A stretch of DNA of 5,051 bases from Zoogloeaceae bacterium. GTDB lineage: Bacteria; Pseudomonadota; Gammaproteobacteria; Burkholderiales; Rhodocyclaceae. The translations under genes were made by a program, and so were the position numbers. The notes under the pieces are model-generated. The model did no database searches. It was not told the DNA's origin and worked only from the letters and a program-made list of their open reading frames with translations. Positions 1 through 5,051 of the stretch are shown here, piece by piece; position 1 is the stretch's first letter; each line of letters starts with the position of its first letter. The stretch is taken from NCBI GenBank assembly GCA_031273145.1, contig JAISSL010000098.1, positions 1 to 5,051 of the forward strand, read 5' to 3'.

Positions 1-78
1 TGTGACCGCTTCAATTACTGCATCCTGTACTTCCAGACGGTCTTGTGGAGAAAAAACCTTACGCTGTATCGGTTCCAT
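1..78 (-). CDS. possible 5' end of a minus-strand gene, unrecognised, cut by the window edge
   Basis: Reading leftward from an ATG at 78-76, the frame stays open to the window edge and gives 26 residues beginning MEPIQRKVFS and ending DAVIEAVT. The stretch is polar and then helix-like, and does not look like random translation, but it is too short to assign to a family. The ribosome site upstream is weak, as the bases before the ATG are mainly T and A. It would lie 99 bases downstream of the 287-residue minus-strand gene and could be the next gene of the same transcript. A chance open frame is a real alternative, since 78 open bases carry little weight. No function is proposed. Confidence 0.4.
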   Translation of the reverse strand, partial: MEPIQRKVFSPQDRLEVQDAVIEAVT

Positions 79-144
79 TTCACGAAAAAGAAATAAATGA
101 CACAAGAAAGAATAACAAAGCAAAAAACATCAAACCTCGCAACT

Positions 145-169
145 CACGCGGCATACCGAACGCCGCGTG
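145..169 (-). terminator. GC-rich hairpin after the 287-residue gene, weak terminator candidate
   Basis: CACGCGGC (145-152) and GCCGCGTG (162-169) form a perfect 8-bp stem with a 9-base loop. It lies 9 bases past the stop codon of the minus-strand gene at 178. Read on the minus strand, the first T run (six T) comes about 18 bases after the stem rather than immediately. It is therefore not a classical intrinsic terminator, and could be an RNA-stabilising 3' hairpin or a weak terminator. Confidence 0.35.
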
Positions 170-177
170 CCGCCAGG

Positions 178-1041
178 TCAAATCAGGATAAAGCGGTGAT
201 TATGCGTTTCCTTGGCGAGCGCCTCCTCTGCCATCTCAATCGGAAATTCAACGAGGCAGACCGCCCAATGGCGGCGGTCCTGCGTAATCATCTGCGGCAG
301 GCGTTGCTCCTTGTCGTAGCCCGGTATTTTCAGGAGAAGGCAGTCGTAGTCGTCATGTTTCAGCCACAAGCGGGTGGTCGGCTTGTATAGCTCATTGACG
401 AGATTGGTGAGCACGACTTTCGGGTCGCTCCTGAATTTACGCAAATGCAGAGCCGGATCGGTCTCCTCAAGCGGACGGGATGAATCCTCTTCGACCATCT
501 CCTGCTGGATGCGTAACTGCTCCAGTTCCTGCTGAAGGCGCAGGTTCTGGTTGGTAAAACCCTGCAAGAGACTGTTGAAAGCCGCGCCCAGCAAGGCTCC
601 GCGCACCAGTTCAGGCGACTGGCGCAGGGTGCGAACCGTATGATCCATCAACTGAATTTTCTCGTCCTGCCCAGGGCGCGGACGCATCCCAAGCAGGGCG
701 CAGACCCTTGATTGCTGTCTTTTGATATGGAGCGGCAGGTCTTTTTTGGTGGAAGTCGAACGCCCCAGACAGGCCGTCAGGTCTTCCGGTTTGGGAAACA
801 GGGCTTCCAGAGGAAATTTCTTGTCATCCAGCGCAAAAGGGCCAGGCACGCTATCCCAGACCTCGGAGAAATAAATCTTGGCAAACTGGATGGCCGGCCA
901 CAGGTCTTCTTCGTAAGATGGCACCTTGGCAATGCGCCGGTCGGTCATCTCAATCACATGCGCGAGCAAAAGCTCGCGTTTTTCTGCGCCCTGGTCTTTT
1001 TTGCCCGCAACCAGTTGAGTCAGTTGTTCAAACAAGTTCAT
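178..1041 (-). CDS. hypothetical protein, 287 aa, soluble, coiled-coil middle
   Basis: I do not recognise this protein. It starts at ATG 1041-1039 with a modest GGA ribosome site about 7 bases upstream, and stops with TGA at 180-178. It has no signal peptide and no membrane segment, so it is probably cytoplasmic. Residues 1-60 are mainly helical and charged. Residues 75-125 hold a basic, proline-containing stretch. Residues 160-185 are rich in L, Q and E (LRLQQELEQLRIQQE) and look like a short coiled coil, which suggests oligomerisation. Residues 215-275 alternate hydrophobic and charged segments (LWLKHDDYDCLLLKIPGYD, then HWAVCLVEFP), as in an alpha/beta domain. No catalytic motif is evident. 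It is transcribed away from the rhodanese–nadA–clsB cluster and shares with it a divergent intergenic region that holds an inverted repeat, so the two may share control. That it is a real gene is fairly sure: it is long, has a plausible start and has protein-like composition, and the opposite-strand frames lack these. Confidence 0.75.
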   Translation of the reverse strand: MNLFEQLTQLVAGKKDQGAEKRELLLAHVIEMTDRRIAKVPSYEEDLWPAIQFAKIYFSEVWDSVPGPFALDDKKFPLEALFPKPEDLTACLGRSTSTKKDLPLHIKRQQSRVCALLGMRPRPGQDEKIQLMDHTVRTLRQSPELVRGALLGAAFNSLLQGFTNQNLRLQQELEQLRIQQEMVEEDSSRPLEETDPALHLRKFRSDPKVVLTNLVNELYKPTTRLWLKHDDYDCLLLKIPGYDKEQRLPQMITQDRRHWAVCLVEFPIEMAEEALAKETHNHRFILI

Positions 1042-1080
1042 GATATTTCCGTATCAGTCACGCAGAAAACGGGATGTTGC

Positions 1081-1101
1081 GCCACCTGCAAGGCAGGCGG
1101 C
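1081..1101 (-). other. imperfect hairpin in the putative 5' leader of the 287-aa gene
   Basis: Bases 1081-1089 (GCCACCTGC) pair with 1093-1101 (GCAGGCGGC) around a 3-base loop, giving eight pairs and one A-C mismatch. The site lies about 40 bases upstream of the minus-strand start codon, so it would sit inside the leader RNA if transcription begins near 1130. No riboswitch class is recognised. Confidence 0.3.
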
Positions 1102-1136
1102 ATGGTTCAGTCAAAATGACCGGATGAATCTGGCGA

Positions 1137-1168
1137 ATCATACTATGGTTCCATTCAATTGGATACAA
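1137..1168 (-). promoter_or_regulatory. candidate promoter for the 287-aa minus-strand gene
   Basis: On the minus strand, TTGTAT (1168-1163) is followed 17 bases later by TAGTAT (1145-1140). An overlapping TATGAT (1142-1137) matches the -10 consensus at five of six positions but stands 20 bases away. Neither pair is strong. The -35-like box overlaps the left arm and loop of the inverted repeat at 1160-1182, so a protein bound there would be expected to affect this promoter. The leader would be about 90 bases long. Confidence 0.3.
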
Positions 1169-1182
1169 AGCAACTGTATCCA
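1160..1182. promoter_or_regulatory. inverted repeat TGGATAC-N9-GTATCCA, candidate operator
   Basis: TGGATAC (1160-1166) and GTATCCA (1176-1182) are perfect 7-bp reverse complements separated by 9 bases (AAAGCAACT). The half-site centres are 16 bases apart, about one and a half helical turns. The repeat lies between divergent genes, overlaps the minus-strand -35-like box, and sits just upstream of the plus-strand -10-like box. A dimeric repressor or activator site is the simplest reading. The TTGGATACAA half is loosely like GntR-type operators, but no regulator gene is in view and the factor is unknown. Confidence 0.45.
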
Positions 1183-1202
1183 TACGACGCGAACGATTGC
1201 GC

Positions 1203-1208
1203 TATACT
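1203..1208 (+). promoter_or_regulatory. candidate -10 box for the rhodanese–nadA–clsB cluster
   Basis: TATACT matches the TATAAT consensus at five of six positions and would give a start of transcription near 1215, about 20 bases before the rhodanese ATG. No good -35 box is found 16-18 bases upstream, where the sequence is CCATAC or similar. The inverted repeat at 1160-1182 is centred roughly 44 bases before the predicted start, a position compatible with an activator. This is inference from spacing only. Confidence 0.35.
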
Positions 1209-1235
1209 CCCTGCGTTTCCTTATCGGGCTGTAAC

Positions 1236-1706
1236 ATGGGCGCATTGAACGACCTGTTGCGTTTGGCGCACGAACGCATACAGGACACAAATTCTTCCTA
1301 CGCCGGGGCATTGACGCCGGCAGAAGCGCATCGGGTCTGGCAGAGCGCGCCGGGCGCGAAGCTGGTTGATGTCCGCACCCGCGCCGAACTGACGTTCGTC
1401 GGGCGCATTCCGGGCGCGGTGGAAATCGAATGGCTCCACTATCCGGGCGGCGGGCAAAATCCCTATTTTCTTCGCCAACTCTCTGCCGAAGTGGATCGGG
1501 AGGCGCTGCTGCTTTTCATCTGCCGCAGCGGGCATTATTCCGGGCTGGCGGCAACAGCGGCAACCGAACATGGATTTACCGCCTGCTACAACGTGCTGGA
1601 AGGCTTTGAAGGGGAACTGGACGCCAACAGGCAACGCGGCAAGATAGGCGGCTGGCGGTTCGCCGGGTTGCCCTGGGTGAGCGATGCCAACGGTCGTATG
1701 GCGTGA
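1236..1706 (+). CDS. single-domain rhodanese-like sulfurtransferase
   Basis: The protein has 156 residues and one rhodanese domain. The family accepts sulfane sulfur on an active-site cysteine as a persulfide and passes it to an acceptor in the cytoplasm. Visible marks are LVDVRTRAEL (43-52), the usual first conserved block; FVGRIPGAVEIEW (54-66), matching the family's GHIPGA block; the active loop CRSGHYSG with Cys96 inside LLLFICRSG; and the C-terminal GWRFAGLPW (139-147). The catalytic cysteine and the conserved acid and arginine are all present, so activity is expected. No signal peptide is seen. An in-frame TTG at 1197 overlaps the -10 box and is unlikely to be the start. ATG 1236 fits the domain length, although it has no clear Shine-Dalgarno site. 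The stop codon is 9 bases from the preferred nadA start, and its TGA forms part of the nadA ribosome site, so the two genes are probably co-expressed. The sulfur acceptor cannot be read from sequence, and iron-sulfur cluster supply to NadA is one possibility. Confidence 0.9.
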   Translation: MGALNDLLRLAHERIQDTNSSYAGALTPAEAHRVWQSAPGAKLVDVRTRAELTFVGRIPGAVEIEWLHYPGGGQNPYFLRQLSAEVDREALLLFICRSGHYSGLAATAATEHGFTACYNVLEGFEGELDANRQRGKIGGWRFAGLPWVSDANGRMA

Positions 1707-1715
1707 GGCATGGCG

Positions 1716-2807
1716 ATGAGCGGCTTTCCCTTTGAACCCTACAACGCCTTGTCCGATGACGCATGTCAGGCGCGGATCAGCGCGGCGCGGCAAAAACTCG
1801 GCCAGGACGTGACCCTGCTCTGCCACCATTATCAGCGTTCCGACATCTATCAGCACGCGGATTTGACCGGGGATTCCCTGAAACTCTCCCGCCTTGCGGC
1901 TGAAACGGACGCCACCCACATTGTCTTTTGCGGGGTGCACTTCATGGCGGAAGTGGCGGACATCCTCTCCCGCCCGGAACAGCGGGTCATCCTGCCCGAT
2001 CTGGCGGCGGGCTGTTCGATGGCCGACATGGCCAATCTTGCCAAGGTCGAGCGTTCCTGGCGCGAGCTGGCGAGCCTCTGCCCGGTAGAAGAGACCTTTA
2101 CGCCGGTCACGTACATCAATTCCGCCGCCGACCTGAAGGCTTTTTGCGGACGGCATGGCGGCATCGTCTGCACCTCCAGCAATGCCGCAACCATTGCGCG
2201 TTGGGCTTTTGCCCAACGTCCGAAGGTGCTTTTTTTCCCCGATCAGCATCTGGGGCGCTGGACGGGGCATAACATGGGCATTTCACTGGACGAGATGCCG
2301 GTCTGGGACCCGGATTTGCCGTTGGGCGGACTTTCCGAAGAAGCTGTTGCAAAGGCCAAAGTCCTGCTCTGGAAAGGGCATTGCGCGGTACATCAAATGT
2401 TCCAGAAGCGCCACATAGATGCCTTTCGCGCCCGTTGCCCGGAAGGACGGGTTATCGCGCATCCAGAGTGCAATTTTGAAGTCTGCGCCGCCGCCGATGC
2501 AGTAGGCTCTACCGAATACATCGTCAAGACCATCAAAGAAGCGAAAGCGCCCGGACATTGGCAGGTCGGCACGGAACTCAATCTGGTCGAGCGGCTGGCG
2601 CGGGAAGTTGCGCCGGAAGGCAAAGTGGTGGAATTCATGTCCGATCTGGTGTGCATGTGTTCCACCATGCAGAGGATTGACCCGCAACATCTGGCCTGGG
2701 TGCTGGAAAATCTCGTCGAGCGGGTGGTTGTCAACCCCATTGTCGTTCCAGGACACGAAGCGAAAGAAGCGAAGCAGTCGCTGGAACGGATGTTACGTAT
2801 TTCTTGA
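1716..2807 (+). CDS. nadA: quinolinate synthase NadA, [4Fe-4S] enzyme of NAD synthesis
   Basis: NadA condenses iminoaspartate (made by NadB, or by aspartate dehydrogenase in some bacteria) with dihydroxyacetone phosphate to give quinolinate, the precursor of NAD. It acts in the cytoplasm. Numbered from ATG 1716 the protein has 363 residues. Motifs in order are CHHYQ (36-40), TGDSLKLSR (51-59), AAGCSMADMANL with Cys100, WKGHCAVHQMF with Cys223, HPECNFEV (249-256) and LVCMCSTM with Cys315. Cys100, Cys223 and Cys315 match the three cluster ligands of the family. Their spacing (123 and 92) agrees with the longer Bacillus-type class (about 120 and 90) rather than the E. coli class (87 and 97). An ATG at 1710 is also in frame, but GAGG (1705-1708) stands 7 bases before 1716 and only 1 base before 1710, which favours 1716. 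It lies between a rhodanese gene and a cardiolipin synthase gene on the same strand. nadB and nadC are not in the window. Confidence 0.96.
   Translation: MSGFPFEPYNALSDDACQARISAARQKLGQDVTLLCHHYQRSDIYQHADLTGDSLKLSRLAAETDATHIVFCGVHFMAEVADILSRPEQRVILPDLAAGCSMADMANLAKVERSWRELASLCPVEETFTPVTYINSAADLKAFCGRHGGIVCTSSNAATIARWAFAQRPKVLFFPDQHLGRWTGHNMGISLDEMPVWDPDLPLGGLSEEAVAKAKVLLWKGHCAVHQMFQKRHIDAFRARCPEGRVIAHPECNFEVCAAADAVGSTEYIVKTIKEAKAPGHWQVGTELNLVERLAREVAPEGKVVEFMSDLVCMCSTMQRIDPQHLAWVLENLVERVVVNPIVVPGHEAKEAKQSLERMLRIS
2198..2219 (+). other. perfect hairpin inside nadA, followed by a T run
   Basis: CGTTGGGC (2199-2206) and GCCCAACG (2211-2218) form an 8-bp stem closed by a TTTT loop, with one further G-U pair outside it. 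Seven T (2230-2236) follow about 10 bases later. That gap is too long for a standard intrinsic terminator. The bases encode part of a conserved NadA segment (RWAFAQRPKVLFFPD), so coding constraint may explain it. Confidence 0.4.
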
Positions 2808-2823
2808 GGCGGCAGGAAAAGGA

Positions 2824-3999
2824 ATGACGGAATTCATTCATGGCAATCGGGTGACGTTACTCCACACCGGCGCGGAGTTTTTTCCGGCGTTGCTGCGCGC
2901 CATAGAGAAGGCAAAGCGCGATGTCCATCTGGAAACCTATATTTTTGCGGATGACCTGATTGGGCGTAAGGTTGCGACTGCGCTTGCGGAAGCGGCAAGG
3001 CGCGGCGTGGTGGTGCGGATTCTGGTAGATGGATTTGGCGCGCGCCCTTTTTCACGCCAGTTTGGCGAGATGCTGACTGCTGCCGGGGCGGAGTACCTGA
3101 TTTACCGCGAAGAAGTCGCGTCCTTCCAGTTCAGTCGCTACCGTCTGCGCCGCCTGCATCGCAAGCTGGCGGCGATTGACGGGAAAATCGCCTTCATCGG
3201 CGGCATCAACATCATGGATAATGCCAACGCGGCATTGGGCGTCGACTACTGTCTCGACTACGCAGTACGGGTGGAAGGGCCGGTCTTGCGCCCGATTCTG
3301 GAAAGTCTGCGCCAGATGTGGAACCGCGTGGCGCGGACGAGTTTCAGGCCGCGCTTTCGCTATCCTGAAATTCCGCGTCCCTTTTTGCAGCAGGCGGGGG
3401 AACATCGGGTCATTTTTCTGCCGCGCATTGGTTTTTATCAGCGCAACAGCATTGCCAAAGCCTATCTGGAAGCAATCGGCAACGCGAACGCCTCGGTACT
3501 GATGGCGATTGCCTATTTTCTTCCGGGGTGGCGCTTTCGCCGCGCCCTGATGGCCGCCGCCAGACGGGGCGTTAAGGTGACGTTGCTGGTACAGGGCAAA
3601 AGCGACCACTGGCTGTTTCATTATGCCTCCAGAGCCTTGTGTGACGCGCTCATGCGGGCGGGGGTACGAATCTTTGCCTATCAGAAAGGTTTTTTGCACG
3701 CGAAGGTTGCGGTCGTGGATCGGCTGTGGGCGACGGTCGGCTCATCCAACATTGACCCCTTCAGTCTGTTTCTTGCCAAGGAAGCCAACCTTGCCGTTCA
3801 GGACGCGGAATTTGCGGCGCAATTGTCCGCCAGCTTGACAAGCGAGATTGAGGAAGGCGCGGTAGAGCTGAAGCCGGGTTCTCAATCCCGTCTGGCGCGG
3901 ATCATGTGCTGGATTTGCTACGGAATTGTCCGGCTGTTCGTGGATATGGCAGGCTATGGAGATTGGCATCGCGCGCGCCGCTCCGCGCCAAAATCCTGA
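2824..3999 (+). CDS. clsB: phospholipase D-family cardiolipin synthase, ClsB type
   Basis: This 391-residue protein has two HKD phosphodiesterase motifs, as in bacterial cardiolipin synthases, which join phospholipid head groups by transphosphatidylation at the inner membrane. Motif 1 is HRKLAAID with His112, Lys114 and Asp119, followed by GGIN. Motif 2 is HAKVAVVD with His292, Lys294 and Asp299, followed by GSSNIDPFS. Both are intact. ETYIFADDLIGRKV (37-50) and the matching IAYFLPGWRFRRAL (228-241) mark the start of each repeat. The length and the lack of two N-terminal membrane helices resemble ClsB (413 residues in E. coli) rather than ClsA. Residues 358-378 are hydrophobic and aromatic with few charges (MCWICYGIVRLFVDM) and may attach the protein to the membrane. 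The start ATG 2824 has AGGA (2814-2817) 6 bases before it. The frame is open further upstream, but that part overlaps nadA and reads as out-of-frame nadA sequence. It begins 16 bases after nadA and is probably the last gene of the operon. Another PLD-family activity cannot be excluded. Confidence 0.88.
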   Translation: MTEFIHGNRVTLLHTGAEFFPALLRAIEKAKRDVHLETYIFADDLIGRKVATALAEAARRGVVVRILVDGFGARPFSRQFGEMLTAAGAEYLIYREEVASFQFSRYRLRRLHRKLAAIDGKIAFIGGINIMDNANAALGVDYCLDYAVRVEGPVLRPILESLRQMWNRVARTSFRPRFRYPEIPRPFLQQAGEHRVIFLPRIGFYQRNSIAKAYLEAIGNANASVLMAIAYFLPGWRFRRALMAAARRGVKVTLLVQGKSDHWLFHYASRALCDALMRAGVRIFAYQKGFLHAKVAVVDRLWATVGSSNIDPFSLFLAKEANLAVQDAEFAAQLSASLTSEIEEGAVELKPGSQSRLARIMCWICYGIVRLFVDMAGYGDWHRARRSAPKS

Positions 4000-4025
4000 T
4001 GAAGGCAACTGCAAGGTGCACACGC

Positions 4026-4056
4026 TTGACCGGATTGATTCATTTCTGGGTAAAAT
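4026..4056 (+). promoter_or_regulatory. candidate promoter for the right-edge DNA methyltransferase/restriction-like gene
   Basis: TTGACC (4026-4031) and TAAAAT (4051-4056) each match the sigma-70 consensus at five of six positions. The 19-base spacer is longer than ideal. Transcription would start near 4063, giving a leader of about 45 bases before ATG 4108. No convincing terminator separates it from clsB, so read-through from the upstream operon is also possible. Confidence 0.45.
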
Positions 4057-4107
4057 ACCGGGCACGAAGATCACGTACAGGACAATGACTGCGTAACGGG
4101 GATGACA

Positions 4108-5051
4108 ATGACGACAAAGACACGCGCTGAACTTGTGGCGGACTACGTACATGATGTATGCCGCGCTCAGACTGAGCAGGCCAGGAAGGAACGCTTGATC
4201 GTTTTGCTGAAGGACCTTTTCAAGGGAGCCGAAGCGGCGCAAATCATCAGTGACTTTGTTTCCGGTTCTGAGCACAGGATTACCAATATTGAGCGGCCTA
4301 CCGGCAAGGGTAGCGGAGCCGCCGATACGCAATATCATTCCACAATCATAGAGTTTGAGAAGGATTTAAGGAAAACCGGCGAACACGCAAAGCTACAACT
4401 TTGTGAATATCTGACGGGTAACTGGAACTCCAGGGTACGGCTGGAATTCACACTCATAGCGACAGATTGTCTGGTCTGGGAAATTTACGCGCCTGATTTC
4501 AACAGCCTGACCAGGCTGGGCGTTCTCAAACCATCTGACGTGAGACTGGAGAAATGCGAAGCTATCACACTTACGCCCTGTTCTGACGCGGACAAGGCCA
4601 GAGAAATGGCGGATAACTTCTATTTTTTCCTTGACCGTCACCTTTTCCGGCTGGAGCCGATACCCGCAACGCTTGATGCGGTCAGAAACATGTTTGGACA
4701 TGACTCAAGCGTCTATCGTGCCGCCATTGCCTGTCTGAATGACCTGTACAGCAAAGAGAAAGATTCTTCCACGATGCAGGTTGCCTACAGCGAATGGCAC
4801 AAATTCCTCAGTATCGCCTACGGCAAATTTGACGCATCGGAGGATGTTTTTCTAACACAGTCCTACCTCAGCATCCTATCCAAGTTGCTTGCATACTCTG
4901 TGCTTGCGGGAAATGTGAAACTTGAGAAGGCGGAGATCAACGACATTCTGACGGGCACAGCTTTCAGGAAGCACAACATCCAGAATTTCTGTGATGACGA
5001 TTTTTTTCGCTGGACAGCGGACACAACCCACTATGACGCGCTGTTGCCTGC
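4108..5051 (+). CDS. N-terminal part of a type IIG-like restriction-modification / N6-adenine DNA methyltransferase protein, cut by the window edge
   Basis: The frame stays open to the edge and shows 314 residues and two bases. ATG 4108 is preferred over ATG 4102 because GGGG (4098-4101) stands 6 bases before it and directly abuts 4102. The ribosome site is weak either way. Residues 71-102 (ADTQYHSTIIEFEKDL, then HAKLQLCEYL) resemble the nuclease-like core near the N-terminus of large N6-adenine methyltransferase/restriction fusions: Asp73 on one strand, Glu82 and Glu84 on the next, then Lys85. A further strand follows (FTLIATDCLVWEIYAP, 114-129). Residues 238-266 (FLTQSYLSILSKLLAYSVL) and DDDFFRW (296-302) resemble the helical linker of the same proteins. 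The methyltransferase motifs (FxGxG and NPPY types) should lie past the edge and are not seen, so the assignment is by resemblance only. Nine of 18 arginine codons are AGA or AGG, unlike nadA. The likely role is DNA restriction or modification against phage. Membership in a larger system such as BREX or DISARM cannot be judged. Confidence 0.62.
   Translation, partial: MTTKTRAELVADYVHDVCRAQTEQARKERLIVLLKDLFKGAEAAQIISDFVSGSEHRITNIERPTGKGSGAADTQYHSTIIEFEKDLRKTGEHAKLQLCEYLTGNWNSRVRLEFTLIATDCLVWEIYAPDFNSLTRLGVLKPSDVRLEKCEAITLTPCSDADKAREMADNFYFFLDRHLFRLEPIPATLDAVRNMFGHDSSVYRAAIACLNDLYSKEKDSSTMQVAYSEWHKFLSIAYGKFDASEDVFLTQSYLSILSKLLAYSVLAGNVKLEKAEINDILTGTAFRKHNIQNFCDDDFFRWTADTTHYDALLP

Noticed and set aside
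97..390. 97-residue plus-strand open frame
   Set aside because: Most of it is antisense to the 287-residue gene, and the rest crosses the hairpin at 145-169. There is no ribosome site and no recognisable content.
712..1119. 135-residue plus-strand open frame
   Set aside because: It is antisense to the 287-residue gene and runs into the intergenic control region. It has no motif and an unnatural composition.
1221..2270. 349-residue open frame on the minus strand
   Set aside because: It lies opposite the rhodanese and nadA genes, whose motifs are unmistakable. Its composition is rich in R, H, G and A, as expected of the reverse strand of GC-rich codons, and no domain is recognisable.
2608..2823. 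N-terminal extension of the cardiolipin synthase frame into nadA
   Set aside because: Its residues are rich in C, W, R and S and represent nadA read in another frame. ATG 2824 has a proper AGGA site and starts where the family similarity begins.
4085..4096. Tiny upstream open frame ATG-ACT-GCG-TAA before the right-edge gene
   Set aside because: AGGA is only 2 bases from this ATG, so it would be poorly initiated, and four codons are expected often by chance.
4148..4158. Palindrome TACATGATGTA near the start of the right-edge gene
   Set aside because: It is only 5 bp per arm and inside coding sequence, with no second copy noticed nearby, so chance is sufficient.
3742..4338. 198-residue minus-strand open frame spanning the clsB / defence-gene gap
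   Set aside because: It is antisense to two better-supported genes and shows no domain.
1..5051. CRISPR array, tRNA, rRNA or insertion sequence
   Set aside because: No regularly spaced repeats, no cloverleaf-like sequence and no transposase or terminal inverted repeats were seen on either strand.

Overview
The window looks like a chromosomal stretch of a moderately GC-rich proteobacterium, most likely a betaproteobacterium. This rests on codon use, the tight rhodanese–nadA–PLD gene cluster and the NadA subtype. It is inferred from sequence character only, and no species is claimed.

Layout from left to right. Bases 1-78 may hold the start of a minus-strand gene that leaves the window. Bases 178-1041 (minus) encode a 287-residue soluble protein I do not recognise, with a coiled-coil-like middle. 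Bases 1042-1235 are a divergent intergenic region. It carries a perfect 7-bp inverted repeat (1160-1182), a -10-like box on each strand and an imperfect hairpin. Rightward from 1236 runs a compact three-gene cluster: a single-domain rhodanese (1236-1706), quinolinate synthase NadA (1716-2807) and a two-HKD phospholipase D / cardiolipin synthase of ClsB type (2824-3999). The gaps are only 9 and 16 bases, so the three are probably one operon. A 108-base gap with a plausible promoter follows. A large open reading frame then starts at about 4108 and runs off the right edge. Its 314 visible residues resemble the N-terminal part of a type IIG restriction-modification / N6-adenine DNA methyltransferase protein.

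How the genes may work together: NadA makes quinolinate for NAD synthesis and depends on an oxygen-sensitive [4Fe-4S] cluster. A rhodanese encoded directly upstream, with its stop codon next to the nadA ribosome site, suggests sulfur delivery or cluster care, but that is inference. The PLD enzyme would make or remodel membrane phospholipid, and its link to NAD synthesis is not obvious. The right-edge gene differs in style: half of its arginine codons are AGA/AGG (9 of 18) against 1 of 22 in nadA. This suggests that the edge of an acquired defence region lies at about 4000-4100. The methyltransferase motifs, any partner genes and the system type lie outside the window, so a new system cannot be claimed from what is visible.
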